In this document: positions 1-8,350 of the stretch, in pieces
Layout of the letters: the number at the start of each line of letters is the position of its first letter
Numbering within the stretch: the stretch's first letter is position 1
Source of the DNA: Candidatus Yanofskybacteria bacterium RIFCSPHIGHO2_01_FULL_41_26
GTDB lineage: Bacteria; Patescibacteria; Paceibacteria; 2-02-FULL-40-12; GWA2-44-9
Assembly: GCA_001794055.1 (NCBI GenBank)
Contig: MGJB01000018.1
Location: forward strand, 1-49,304
DNA: 49,304 nucleotides
Reading direction: 5' to 3'
The notes under the pieces: generated by a model
The model's database searches: none
The model's input: the letters and a program-made list of their open reading frames with translations, nothing else
What the model was told of the DNA's origin: nothing
Translations under genes and position numbers: made by a program

Positions 1-42
1 CATACCTCTATTCTACAAGTGTTCGGATTCATTACGGAATGA

Positions 43-342
43 ATGTCAGTCATGCGAAACGTAGTCAAGCTCTTTCTCAAGGTGGTCGTTTGTACGCCGA
101 TGACCATGTTCTCGGTGGCGACCCTTGTTGCCGTCTCGGTCATCGCCTGGCAGTCGGCTCTCAAGCCGCTGCTGTTCCAGTTCGATCAGATCGACTGGTC
201 CAGGACATTCGTGTTTTGGTTCGGCGGCCCCGGCCTGCTCATCGGTATCGCAATCTCGATGGTCGCAATGGCCATTGCCGGAATTGCGGTCAACGGTTGG
301 GGATTGACCGTTGTTGGCATAACGATGGTCGACGAGATCTAG
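43..342 (+). CDS. small two-segment membrane protein, GC-rich orphan
   Basis: The 99-residue product has two hydrophobic stretches (about residues 8-40 and 60-90) separated by a short polar part containing FDQIDW, so it probably sits in the membrane as a hairpin. I do not recognise a family. The start ATG at 43 is chosen because the overlapping ATG at 39 opens a frame that reads as low-complexity Arg/Gly-rich protein. No convincing Shine-Dalgarno is visible. The coding DNA is clearly richer in G and C than nearly everything else in the window, and it is closed by its own hairpin terminator, so recent acquisition is plausible. The window begins only 42 bases upstream, so its promoter context is missing. 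Confidence 0.5.
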   Translation: MSVMRNVVKLFLKVVVCTPMTMFSVATLVAVSVIAWQSALKPLLFQFDQIDWSRTFVFWFGGPGLLIGIAISMVAMAIAGIAVNGWGLTVVGITMVDEI

Positions 343-356
343 TTGCCCATTCGGTA

Positions 357-405
357 AGCCAGTCCTTCATTCAAGTGAAGGGCTGGCTACATCGGGTGGG
401 TTTTT
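357..405 (+). terminator. rho-independent terminator behind the 43-342 gene
   Basis: A 13-bp stem pairs 357-369 with 376-388 (one G-T pair) around a 6-base loop. A T-rich stretch follows at 401-405. It starts 15 bases after the stop codon of the upstream gene. Confidence 0.65.
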
Positions 406-465
406 GATTTTTAATGCACCTTACTCTTATGAAAACAAATAAGGTGTTCCAACTTCACAGAAAAT

Positions 466-513
466 AAAAAAGGCCCGCGTCACTCCTGACGCTCGCCGAC
501 GCGGGCCTTTTTT
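466..513. terminator. strong bidirectional terminator
   Basis: Bases 466-481 and 498-513 form a perfect 16-bp inverted repeat, six A-T pairs followed by a GC-rich ten pairs, with a 16-base loop. The A run and T run at the two ends make it work on both strands. It separates the GC-rich first gene from the rest of the window. Confidence 0.75.
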
Positions 514-736
514 ATTACTAAAAAGCGCAGCCTCATTGTTTTTCTGTCATTTGACGAATCGAGGAGAGAGCTGAAAGTAGCAAGAGTTATAGATTCCAAA
601 ATAATAGGTCGAGCGCCGAGCATCTTGCGAGGAGGCAAGCGTGGGTTACCTGTTATTTTGGCTTAATCTATACTTGCCATCTTGAAGCGAATGACGAGAT
701 GAGGATTATGACCAGAAAAATGATGAGGCGGAGCGA
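514..736. other. non-coding stretch holding a 66-bp palindromic element
   Basis: No ORF is supported here. Bases 596-609 and 648-661 are an inverted repeat with 13 of 14 matches, and an inner stem CTTGC/GCAAG lies between them. The end (about 722-736, GATGAGG-GGAGCG) resembles the right end of the 108-bp repeat family seen at 39725 and 41783, so this may be a decayed copy lying directly behind the stop codon of the protease gene. Confidence 0.45.
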
Positions 737-1981
737 CTATCTTACTATTTCAATCGCCTTATCTAATTGAGCGTCTTTGCCAGGAGTGCCGATTTCTATT
801 TTACCTTCTTCTTTGAGGTCTTCTTCTTTGAATTTAACCTCAATATCAGCTTCTATGCCTTTGTCCGATATTGAAATTCCCGCCGGAGTTAGCCATTTGG
901 CGACGGTAACTTTCAACGATGAACCATCGCCATAATTTTGAAGTTCCTGGACAGAACCTTTTCCAAAACTTTTCTCTCCTACTATTTTAATTCCCCGATT
1001 ATCATGTAAAGCTCCAGCCAAAATCTCCGATGCTGATGCCGAACCGCTATTCATTAAAATGACTGTTGAGTATTTCTTTAATAAAGCATTGCCATCGCTT
1101 CGAAATTCATTTTTTGTACCATCTCTTAACACCTCGCCGACCACGACCTGATTTTTATCCAAGAACCACCCGGCTAGATTTATAGCCGAATCTAACAGTC
1201 CACCGGGGTTGTTTCGAAGATCAACTATCAGGCCGTTTGCGCTAGATTTAAGTATTTCCTCGGCTACTTTTTTGAATTCCGAATCTATCGTTTGATTAAA
1301 AGAATAAATTTGTACGTAAGCGATTTTTTTGCCTCCGCCAGCTGGCGGATTGTCAACAAGTTTCCATTCAATGGTCGGTATTTTTATGGCACCTCGGACA
1401 AGTTCAATATCTCGAGTGATGCTATTTTGTATGGTTAAAACGACTTTTGTTCCTCTTTTGCCCCTTATTAGATAAACTGCTTCTTCAATAGATAGATCTA
1501 TTGTTGTTTTGCCGTCTATTTTTAATATTTTATCCCCTGCCCCAATTCCAGCCTTAAAAGCAGGAGTATCTTTGATGGGAGCTATGACTGTAAGAATATT
1601 ATTTCTCTTTCCTATCTCAATGCCAACACCGCCAAAACTTCCTGATATTTCTTCCTGGAATTTTTTGCTTGGAACCGGTTCAAGAAAAACAGTATAAGGA
1701 TCGCCAACACTGTTGACCAGTCCGCTGACGGCTCCGTAAAGAATTTTTTGAGGATCTACCTTACCCTTGTCAACATATTTGGCGCTAAGATCGTTATATA
1801 CTTTCCAAAAGAGAGAAAAATCAATATTTTCTTGTTTTCCTGGATCAAGATTAACAAGGTTTTTGATTACATTTGAAGAGTTTGTTGTCTTTATATCTCG
1901 GAACCAAAAACCGCCCAAAAAACCAAGGGCTAAAGAAATTATTATTGAGATGAGGAATATTTTTCGATTAAGCGCACTCAT
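737..1981 (-). CDS. C-terminal processing peptidase, S41 family
   Basis: A membrane-anchored serine protease of the CtpA/Tsp family that trims or degrades extracytoplasmic proteins. Residues 7-27 are a signal anchor. A PDZ domain covers about 118-190 (GGVGIEIG, GDKILKIDG). The S41 catalytic core follows, with the Ser in NSGSASASEI (Ser316) and the Lys 25 residues later in GEKSFGKGSVQ (Lys341), the family's Ser-Lys dyad. At 414 residues the length is normal. Residues 212-217 (PPAGGG) are encoded by a perfect 16-nt palindrome at 1334-1349, a short repeat that has landed in a loop. It is the last gene of the polysaccharide operon; its start overlaps the upstream glycosyltransferase by 14 bases. 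Confidence 0.93.
   Translation of the reverse strand: MSALNRKIFLISIIISLALGFLGGFWFRDIKTTNSSNVIKNLVNLDPGKQENIDFSLFWKVYNDLSAKYVDKGKVDPQKILYGAVSGLVNSVGDPYTVFLEPVPSKKFQEEISGSFGGVGIEIGKRNNILTVIAPIKDTPAFKAGIGAGDKILKIDGKTTIDLSIEEAVYLIRGKRGTKVVLTIQNSITRDIELVRGAIKIPTIEWKLVDNPPAGGGKKIAYVQIYSFNQTIDSEFKKVAEEILKSSANGLIVDLRNNPGGLLDSAINLAGWFLDKNQVVVGEVLRDGTKNEFRSDGNALLKKYSTVILMNSGSASASEILAGALHDNRGIKIVGEKSFGKGSVQELQNYGDGSSLKVTVAKWLTPAGISISDKGIEADIEVKFKEEDLKEEGKIEIGTPGKDAQLDKAIEIVR
1334..1349. repeat. GC palindrome inserted in the protease gene
   Basis: TCCGCCAGCTGGCGGA is a perfect 16-nt palindrome. A near copy (two substitutions) occurs in another ORF at 9546-9561. Both are read in the same frame, giving P-P-A-G-G-G. 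Confidence 0.7.
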
Positions 1982-2789
1982 TGGTTGAATGATTTTCAGA
2001 ACTTTTTAAAAATCCCCACTTAAACAAGTATTTAAACCCGTCTTTGATGTGCTGTTGAGACTGACGGTTCACAAAAGCATCAATTAGCCATGAATTTTTT
2101 TTTGAAATACGTCTGTGATAATGATATATCTTGGCCAACGGGCAGTAAACTACCTTATAACCATTTTCCCAGAAACGCTTAGCCCAGTCAACATCGCTGA
2201 AATACAAAAAAAACTTTTCATCCATAAATCCAACCCTATTGATTGCTTCACGCTTTACCATGAGGGCGGAACCCATGAGCCAGTCGACCTGTTGAACATC
2301 GGATAGGTCCTTATCTTTAAGAAGGAACTTTTTTAGGACCCTTTTGTTAAATGGAAGGTATCCTACTCGGCGGTAGCCAATAGTGATTGCGTTATAAAAT
2401 CCGAAACAAGATTGTTGGGGCGTGCCATCAAAATTAAGGAGCTGGGGTCCAGCCAATCCGACATCTTGATTTTTTTTCATATAATTCAGCAGCGTTTCGA
2501 TAGAGTTTTTAAGAGGAACAATGTCTGGATTTAAAACAAGAACATAATCTCCGGCGCTTTGCTTTATTCCCTCGTTAACCCCTTTTGAGTAGCCGATGTT
2601 TTCTTTAAACGACACTAATTTTATCGAAGGAAATTCTTCTAAAACTATATTCTGGGTTTCAATTTCAGATGAAATATCCATTACTAAAATTTCATATTTC
2701 AATTCGGAACTCAAAGTACGCTCAAGTGATTTTAAGCACAATCTCAATAAAGCCGGATTTTTATAATTTACTATAATAATGGAAAGCAT
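1968..2789 (-). CDS. GT2 family glycosyltransferase (rhamnosyltransferase-like)
   Basis: A 273-residue cytoplasmic inverting glycosyltransferase of the GT-A fold. It opens with MLSIIIVNYKNPALL, the nucleotide-sugar-binding strand of GT2, has an NPD metal-site motif in VLVLNPDIVP, and later FFLYFSDVDWAKRF, the ED/DxD-like acceptor segment typical of WbbL-like rhamnosyltransferases. There is no membrane segment. It lies 3 bases downstream of the LCP gene and overlaps the protease gene by 14 bases, so it belongs to the operon. The sugar and acceptor cannot be read from sequence. Confidence 0.88.
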   Translation of the reverse strand: MLSIIIVNYKNPALLRLCLKSLERTLSSELKYEILVMDISSEIETQNIVLEEFPSIKLVSFKENIGYSKGVNEGIKQSAGDYVLVLNPDIVPLKNSIETLLNYMKKNQDVGLAGPQLLNFDGTPQQSCFGFYNAITIGYRRVGYLPFNKRVLKKFLLKDKDLSDVQQVDWLMGSALMVKREAINRVGFMDEKFFLYFSDVDWAKRFWENGYKVVYCPLAKIYHYHRRISKKNSWLIDAFVNRQSQQHIKDGFKYLFKWGFLKSSENHSTNECA

Positions 2790-2792
2790 GAG

Positions 2793-3809
2793 TTAGTTCA
2801 GGTTGGCCTGAAAGAGTTGTTTTATTTGCGTAAAATTGTCGCCTTGAGGCAGAAGAATGTAGGATCCAGTGGTGCGGGATTCGTAAAGAAGATTATCGGT
2901 GGTTATGGTGTATTTTTTAATTTTTTCGGCAGAACTGATCTCTTTAGACAAGCTAAGCAACTCTGTGGCGTTCCAGATGTTTAAATCGGTTTTTATATTC
3001 GAGCGGATGCTATTAAGGATAGACAAAGTTTTAATGGGATCGGACCAGAAATTAAGTTTCGTAAGCTTGTCTTTCAAGGCGAAGACAACTTCCTGCTGGC
3101 GTCTGGACCTGTCAAAATCACTGGACGAGAATCTTGAACGGGCGTAGTAAAGAGCGTTTTTACCGTCCAAATGATTTGGTCCGGCTGGCAAGGAGAATTT
3201 ATATCCCCACTGCTGTGATTCTTCAAAGGGTTGTGCAAGAATAATATCTATTCCATCAACTTGGTCTATTATTTTTTCAAAAGAAGAAAAATCCAGAATC
3301 ACCGCTTTGTCTATATAGACTCCGGTTATTTTAGAAACCAACTCTTTGGTAAAGTTAATCCCGTTGTCTTTTTTGTAATGGCCAAATTCATAGGCGGTGT
3401 TTATTTTGTTTTTTTTATTTTTATCTATTTTTACGTAAAGGTCGCGAGGGATTGATATCATGGAGACTTTTTTGGTTGTTTTATCGTAACTTAGGACCAT
3501 TATTGAATCGGTGAGCAGGGGTCCGCCATCGGAAGCATCAGGATCGTCCTCTCCTCTTAAACCCATCACTAATACATCAAACCGATCCGGTTCTTGAACG
3601 GGCATTATGTAATCAGGGTCGATCGGTTCTGAAATAAAGTTAAAAACACTGGCCATCTTTTGCCAAAAATGAACTGGTTCCTCCCAAAAATATCCGCCGA
3701 TAATTAAAACTAAGACCAAAATAATAACGCTGAAGCGTTTTTTATTAAATCTCGGTCTCTCATTAAAGTCGGCCTGGATGAAATTATGTTGATTGTTCAG
3801 GTAAACCAT
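2793..3809 (-). CDS. LCP (LytR-CpsA-Psr) family glycopolymer ligase
   Basis: LCP proteins transfer lipid-linked glycopolymers onto the cell wall or cell surface. The 338-residue product has a short cytoplasmic tail, one membrane helix at about residues 25-42, and an outside LCP domain with the characteristic blocks DSIMVLSYD, SIPRDLYVKI (the Arg that binds pyrophosphate) and ARSRFSSSDFDRSRRQQ. AAGGGA directly before the ATG can serve as a close Shine-Dalgarno. Its neighbours are two glycosyltransferases and a polymerase, which fits attachment of the polymer built by the operon. Confidence 0.9.
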   Translation of the reverse strand: MVYLNNQHNFIQADFNERPRFNKKRFSVIILVLVLIIGGYFWEEPVHFWQKMASVFNFISEPIDPDYIMPVQEPDRFDVLVMGLRGEDDPDASDGGPLLTDSIMVLSYDKTTKKVSMISIPRDLYVKIDKNKKNKINTAYEFGHYKKDNGINFTKELVSKITGVYIDKAVILDFSSFEKIIDQVDGIDIILAQPFEESQQWGYKFSLPAGPNHLDGKNALYYARSRFSSSDFDRSRRQQEVVFALKDKLTKLNFWSDPIKTLSILNSIRSNIKTDLNIWNATELLSLSKEISSAEKIKKYTITTDNLLYESRTTGSYILLPQGDNFTQIKQLFQANLN

Positions 3810-3822
3810 TCCCTTAAGATGT

Positions 3823-5007
3823 TTATTGTATAATCATTTTTGATAATTGTAAAGCGAAAAATACCACCATAACAATTACTAGTATTTGGAGTATTCGCCA
3901 GCTAATTTCTGAAGCAGGAATCTGTCTTTCTTCATGAATGTTTGTAAGCATTAAAGAACGCATCTCATTAACATCCATGCGGGCGCGTTTCATTATGGTG
4001 TGTCTGCGCCTGATCATTCGCGGTAAAAGAAGCAGAAACCTCCCCCACTCCAGAAGCACTTTCTGTTCAAAAAGTCCCGCATAACCCTGGACATTTATCT
4101 CTCTTATTATTATTGCCGGGAGGTCCAGCAGAATGTTACGCAGATAATCGTTTTTAATTACAGTAAAGCGTGTGTTGGACCAATCCAGACGTCGTTTATG
4201 AATCGGGATCTGCCGTCTTAATTTTCGGCGGTGAACATAATCAGAAAGCAAATCGGTAGTTATGTTGCCTTTGGTTGTTGAACGATCGTGCCAGGCAATG
4301 ATTTCGGGTGAATAAATTTGTTTATGTCCGAAAAGGGTCATACGCCACGCAAGATCAAGGTCGTCTCCATACCAAAAATAGTCAGGATCCCAAATCCAGC
4401 CGCTAGTTTTACAATCTTCCAATGCGGTCCGCCGGAAGAATGGAACTGCACCCTCAACCCCGAAGATAACCTGTTGTCTTGAAAAGGCGGGCCCATCTTG
4501 TTTACCATGGCCGATGTTTATCACTTTTCGTTCTCGCGTCAGAGCAAAACCGCAGGTGTCAATAATTGAACGTTGTGGGTCGTAAGTTGTAGGTTGTAGG
4601 TCACGCAAATTATATTGATATATTTTGGCCTGAACAGCGCCTACTCCTGGATCGGCCTCACAAATTGCAACTGCTCTCTCGACAAAATTCTTGTCAATCA
4701 TAACGTCAACCGAAACGGATAAAATATATTTTCCGGAGGAGTATTTTAATAATTCTTCCTGTCCTGGCCACATGCCCAGATTTGTTTTGCCTTCAAGCAA
4801 AACAAATTTTGACCATAGTTTGTCATCTATAGTCGATAGCCAATCCTTAATAATTTTAATTGTGTCATCTGTTGAGCCATTATCTAAGATGTTTAATTCA
4901 ACCAAATTGTGTGGATATGTTTGCGCTAAAATCGCATCCAAACAATGGCGGATATATTTTTCGCCGTTTATAACAACTATGTTAATTGTGACTAACGCGT
5001 TATTCAT
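3823..5007 (-). CDS. GT2 family glycosyltransferase with C-terminal membrane helix
   Basis: A 394-residue GT2 enzyme: N-terminal VTINIVVINGEKYIRHCLDAIL, a DNGSTDDT segment, VSVDVMID at the metal site and WYGDDLDLAWR as the acceptor/catalytic motif. The last 25 residues form one hydrophobic helix (about 368-390), so it is probably tethered to the membrane. About residues 135-146 (LRDLQPTTYDPQ) are encoded by a low-complexity GTTGTAGGT-type tandem at 4571-4604, which looks like an in-frame repeat insertion. The start overlaps the stop of the upstream polymerase by 8 bases. Confidence 0.88.
   Translation of the reverse strand: MNNALVTINIVVINGEKYIRHCLDAILAQTYPHNLVELNILDNGSTDDTIKIIKDWLSTIDDKLWSKFVLLEGKTNLGMWPGQEELLKYSSGKYILSVSVDVMIDKNFVERAVAICEADPGVGAVQAKIYQYNLRDLQPTTYDPQRSIIDTCGFALTRERKVINIGHGKQDGPAFSRQQVIFGVEGAVPFFRRTALEDCKTSGWIWDPDYFWYGDDLDLAWRMTLFGHKQIYSPEIIAWHDRSTTKGNITTDLLSDYVHRRKLRRQIPIHKRRLDWSNTRFTVIKNDYLRNILLDLPAIIIREINVQGYAGLFEQKVLLEWGRFLLLLPRMIRRRHTIMKRARMDVNEMRSLMLTNIHEERQIPASEISWRILQILVIVMVVFFALQLSKMIIQ
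4571..4604. repeat. low-complexity tandem inside a GT2 gene
   Basis: Repeats of GTTGTAGGT/GTCGTAAGT occupy this stretch. The reading frame stays open through it. It resembles other simple-sequence insertions at 6201, 15823 and 45832. Confidence 0.5.
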
Positions 5008-6505
5008 GTTTGGTTAGAACTAAGGCGATGGTCGTCACAAAAATCAGAAACGTCCTTTCGTCAAAAAGAGCTACATCAGTTAAACCATAAACCAAAACCC
5101 AGGGAATAAAAATTAAAGCCGCACCGTTATAAACAATTATTTCACGATCTTTTGAGGAAACAAAGTTGTTATATATCTTCTGCACTAAAAGCCACAAAAA
5201 CCATAAAGCAAAAATCAGGGCCGGGGTTCCCATCTCGGCGGCGATTTGGAGGTAAATATTATGAGCCGAGGAGCCGGCTTTGGCTAAACGTATATCTTGC
5301 CCAAGCACAACCGGATAGTTGCCGATACCGACGCCTAATAACGGACGTTCTTTTATTGACAATAAGGTTTTCTTCCATATTTCTATACGCTGAGCGTTAG
5401 ATGTTTCTCCGAAATCGATTATTGACCTAACGCGCTGTTTTAAAAAATCATCGCTTTTTCCCACTAAAAACTGAGGAGAAGAAAATATGGGAAAAGCAAC
5501 AGCAAACATTACAAAAAATATTACTAAAAACCACCCCAATTTCTTAAAACTGACAAAATTATCATATGAAAATTTTGTCAGCTCCCTTTTTTTCACATAA
5601 ATCATCAATCCAAAATACAATAATACAACTCCAATACTTGCCGCCCAAATCCCTCTTGTCCCGCTTAGGATGATAATTAAAAATAAAAACGAAATAGATA
5701 TTATCTTTAACCATTTTTTTTGTATTATTGCCAAGACAGCAGGAATGCCAAGAAGTATAAATTGCGGAAATGAGTGCGAATCAGGAAAAAGAGAAAACAC
5801 TCTCAACGACAACTGCTCGCCGTAATACGCGAACCAAGTGTTGCCGAGTTGTACGGCGATATTGCACCATTGTTCACCAAACTGTCGGCATTGTATTTCC
5901 TCTCCCCACATCCTCATAAATTGATAGATATCAATGAAGTACGTGGAGATAACTTGAATATAACCGACTGTGGCAACGATAACGACAGGAATAATTGAGT
6001 TTTTAATTAATCTTTTAGCAAATTTTTTGTCAGCTGATTTGTAATAAATTACTATTCCCAGAACTGCGAAATTTAAAAAATAAATTATTCGTTTAATAGC
6101 TGCAATTTTGTCTGTCGCAGGAATTAGGGACAAAACTGCGAGGAGCAATAAAATGATGAGTAAAAAAGACAATTGTCTATAACTGAAATTTTTAATCCAA
6201 TTCTTAATACTTAATACGTAATACTTAATATTATTTTTGAATAACCATTTCAAAAATATAATTGTCGCCAAAACGCGCCAAGTATTGAAATTATCAAAAT
6301 TGGTCGTAATCGGCAGTGCCAAAAACAGAGGAATTGATCTCACAAAAAATACCAGAGAATCATCAAGTGGTGCGGCCAAAAAATATATAACCAAAGCCGC
6401 TCCCAAATAAAGTGCTATCTCTCGCGGCAAAATGCCGGTTATTATCAAACCGAAGAGACTAACTTCTATGGCAAAAAACAGGTTTAAAAATTTATTTCTT
6501 GACAT
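5000..6505 (-). CDS. O-antigen ligase/polymerase-like membrane protein (Wzy/WaaL family)
   Basis: A 501-residue polytopic protein with about eleven hydrophobic segments. It carries the family's long outside loop ending in ERPLLGVGIGNYPVVLGQ and followed by AHNIYLQIAAEMGTPALI, the O-antigen ligase signature (GxGxxxxP...HNxxLq). Members polymerise lipid-linked sugar repeats or transfer them to an acceptor; which applies is not readable here. It is the first gene of the five-gene minus-strand operon. Residues about 93-102 (IKYYVLSIKN) are encoded by a TACTTAATACGTAATACTTA-type tandem at 6201-6232. No Shine-Dalgarno is visible before the ATG. Confidence 0.88.
   Translation of the reverse strand: MSRNKFLNLFFAIEVSLFGLIITGILPREIALYLGAALVIYFLAAPLDDSLVFFVRSIPLFLALPITTNFDNFNTWRVLATIIFLKWLFKNNIKYYVLSIKNWIKNFSYRQLSFLLIILLLLAVLSLIPATDKIAAIKRIIYFLNFAVLGIVIYYKSADKKFAKRLIKNSIIPVVIVATVGYIQVISTYFIDIYQFMRMWGEEIQCRQFGEQWCNIAVQLGNTWFAYYGEQLSLRVFSLFPDSHSFPQFILLGIPAVLAIIQKKWLKIISISFLFLIIILSGTRGIWAASIGVVLLYFGLMIYVKKRELTKFSYDNFVSFKKLGWFLVIFFVMFAVAFPIFSSPQFLVGKSDDFLKQRVRSIIDFGETSNAQRIEIWKKTLLSIKERPLLGVGIGNYPVVLGQDIRLAKAGSSAHNIYLQIAAEMGTPALIFALWFLWLLVQKIYNNFVSSKDREIIVYNGAALIFIPWVLVYGLTDVALFDERTFLIFVTTIALVLTKHE
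6201..6232. repeat. simple-sequence insertion in the O-antigen ligase gene
   Basis: A tandem of CTTAATA/CGTAATA units that keeps the frame open and falls in a polar loop between membrane segments. Confidence 0.5.
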
Positions 6506-6560
6506 TATAATTTTAGAATATTAGGATTACTATTAAGGGATTAAATGGTAGGGGTGCTCG

Positions 6561-6707
6561 ATGACTTTGTCTCTTTTTATGGCAATGAGTTTTACCGGAG
6601 CAGCATTTTTTTCTTCATTTAACCCAAGCAAAAACAGCAGAATAAGATTACGTATCTGGTTGGGTTTTGCTTTTTGTGCTCTTTTGTTCCATGCCTTAGG
6701 GCTATAG
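6561..6707 (+). CDS. 48-residue small membrane protein
   Basis: This short gene begins with ATG at 6561, preceded at good spacing by AGGGGTG (6549-6556), and ends in TAG at 6705-6707. The product starts MTLSLFMAMSFTGAAFF and ends RIWLGFAFCALLFHALGL, two hydrophobic segments with a polar SFNPSKNSRIR turn between them. A hairpin plus T run begins right on the stop codon. The combination of ribosome site, hydrophobic pattern and terminator supports a real gene, though no family is recognised. Confidence 0.5.
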   Translation: MTLSLFMAMSFTGAAFFSSFNPSKNSRIRLRIWLGFAFCALLFHALGL

Positions 6708-6733
6708 GATCGTCTATCTAGATGATCCTTTTT
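6707..6733 (+). terminator. terminator overlapping the small gene's stop codon
   Basis: GGATCGTC (6707-6714) pairs with GATGATCC (6721-6728, one G-T pair) around a 6-base loop, followed by five T. Confidence 0.7.
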
Positions 6734-6759
6734 AATACTTGCTTATTATTTCTAAAAAC

Positions 6760-7890
6760 CTACGGTTCATTAATTATTTTGATCCAGCGGTTGGCAAAGT
6801 CATTCCAGTTATACTTCTTCACGAATTCCGGGCCGGAATTTTTTATTCTCTGGACTTTTTCCGAATCGGTCAGTGCCAGCTTTATTGCTTCTGCGACGTT
6901 GTCCACTTCTCCGCTTTTAGCATAGAACGCATATTCGCCGAAAAGCTCATGTCCCAACTCATTATCCATTATAACCGGCGGAACTCCAAACGACAGCGCT
7001 TCCATCGGCGGCAATCCGAATGCTTCTCTGTCGGAAACATAAACCAACGCTTTTGCTTCGGCGTATAGGCCGACCAGTTCTTCGTCTTTGATATAATCCT
7101 TATGGACGATTGCTTGCCTACCCAATCTGTCGTTCACTTCTGAAACCAGAAAACCGATGGTCGGAGTTTCATATTTATTAGGTCCAATTGCGATAAGTTT
7201 TAAATTAGAAAATTCTGGAGCCAATTTTTCAAACGCCAAGACGGTTTCTTTAAGGTGCCGGCGCGGAAATGCCTGCCCGACATAAAGAATATATTTATCT
7301 TGAAAATTATTATTTTCCTTGAGGTTTAACCTCAAGGAAAAATTTATACCGAGATAATTAACAAAAATTCGGTTTGGGTTGATGTTGAAAAGCTCGGCCA
7401 CGTTTTTTTTTGATGTTTCCGAGATTGCCAAAATTTTTGTTGCAAATTTTGCTGTCCAATTAACAAAAACCCAATAAGCAAGGCGATATCTAAACGGGAG
7501 CTTGCCTTGGTAGGTTTCATAATAAGCATCTTCGGTCAGCATTACCACTGATTTGCCAAAAGCAATTATGGGAAGCATATAATTTGGCCAAAACATTACG
7601 TCGAGCCGATCAAACCAAAGCTTCATCGGCAGAAGAGCAAAATAATAAATCGGGAAAAGACGGTTCTTAAAAAAAGGAACCGGAACCATCTTTTTTTCAA
7701 AAATTGGAGCGTTTAAAAATGAAAAACCAGGAATAGTATCCTTGAAATATAAAACAAAACGATATTCTTTTTCCAATTCCGTGCGGCGGGAAATTTCCTC
7801 AAGAAGTTTCATAATCATTCTTCCTACGCCCCACATTGGGTTTTTCCCCTCAATTGACTCACACTCAATTCCGATTCTAATTATTGACAT
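6760..7890 (-). CDS. GT4 family glycosyltransferase
   Basis: A retaining GT-B glycosyltransferase. The C-terminal half has the nucleotide-sugar site: YILYVGQAFPRRHLKETVLAFEKL and the E-x7-E motif in EAFGLPPMEALSFGVPPV. I take the start at 7890 (MSIIRIGIECESIEGK, 376 residues), because the Rossmann strand begins there and the longer frame to 7950 would run across the divergent promoter and the start of the next gene. No Shine-Dalgarno precedes it, so the message may have a very short leader. It stands alone, facing away from the 7944 gene. Confidence 0.85.
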   Translation of the reverse strand: MSIIRIGIECESIEGKNPMWGVGRMIMKLLEEISRRTELEKEYRFVLYFKDTIPGFSFLNAPIFEKKMVPVPFFKNRLFPIYYFALLPMKLWFDRLDVMFWPNYMLPIIAFGKSVVMLTEDAYYETYQGKLPFRYRLAYWVFVNWTAKFATKILAISETSKKNVAELFNINPNRIFVNYLGINFSLRLNLKENNNFQDKYILYVGQAFPRRHLKETVLAFEKLAPEFSNLKLIAIGPNKYETPTIGFLVSEVNDRLGRQAIVHKDYIKDEELVGLYAEAKALVYVSDREAFGLPPMEALSFGVPPVIMDNELGHELFGEYAFYAKSGEVDNVAEAIKLALTDSEKVQRIKNSGPEFVKKYNWNDFANRWIKIINEP

Positions 7891-7912
7891 AAGAATTATT
7901 TTGTTATAATAT
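7884..7912 (+). promoter_or_regulatory. candidate promoter for the 7944 gene
   Basis: TTGACA at 7884-7889 and TAATAT at 7907-7912 are 17 bases apart (TATAAT also at 7905-7910, spacing 15). It overlaps the divergent start of the glycosyltransferase gene. Confidence 0.5.
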
Positions 7913-7943
7913 ATAAAAACTGATCTTTGAACAAGGTTTAAAA

Positions 7944-8267
7944 ATGGCAACCGATCGGACTCGCAGAATTCGCGGAACTCGAGGTAATGTGGGTCGTCTG
8001 ATTCGCCGAGATTGGCTTCGGGCCACTGACTTTGATTGCGAAGCTCTTAATTTCGGAGATTTAGATGTTAATGAAAAATTTATTCCCCTACCTTCTCCCG
8101 GTGACAATAGTGGACACGGCGGTCTTTTGGGTGGTGCTTGGTTGTTTATGAAAATTGAACCAGAATCTTTTCCTGTAGCGGAAATTCCTCTTAATGCTGT
8201 CTGCTTGACGGATGGTTGTAAGGTTCATTTTTCTGATGCCGACCTTATCTATTTGGTAAATTGTTAA
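7944..8267 (+). CDS. hypothetical 107-residue protein
   Basis: Not recognised. The N-terminal 25 residues are very Arg-rich (MATDRTRRIRGTRGNVGRLIRRDW) and could bind nucleic acid or phosphate; the rest is acidic to neutral with a GHGGLLGG turn. AAGG sits about 8 bases before the ATG, a promoter candidate lies just upstream and a perfect hairpin terminator follows 7 bases after the stop, so it looks like an independent single-gene transcript. Confidence 0.6.
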   Translation: MATDRTRRIRGTRGNVGRLIRRDWLRATDFDCEALNFGDLDVNEKFIPLPSPGDNSGHGGLLGGAWLFMKIEPESFPVAEIPLNAVCLTDGCKVHFSDADLIYLVNC

Positions 8268-8273
8268 TTATTG

Positions 8274-8295
8274 ACTGGCTCATGAGCCAGTTTTA
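8274..8295 (+). terminator. terminator behind the 7944 gene
   Basis: ACTGGCTC/GAGCCAGT forms a perfect 8-bp stem with a 2-base centre at 8274-8291, followed by TTTATTTT. Confidence 0.7.
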
Positions 8296-8350
8296 TTTTC
8301 CCCATTTTACGGATATACCAGTTGCCTATCCCTTTTAATATCGTAACTGA

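Noticed and set aside
39..407. 122-residue ORF overlapping the first gene
   Set aside because: Its Arg/Gly/His-rich, low-order composition is that of a shadow frame; it also runs through the terminator hairpin at 357-388.
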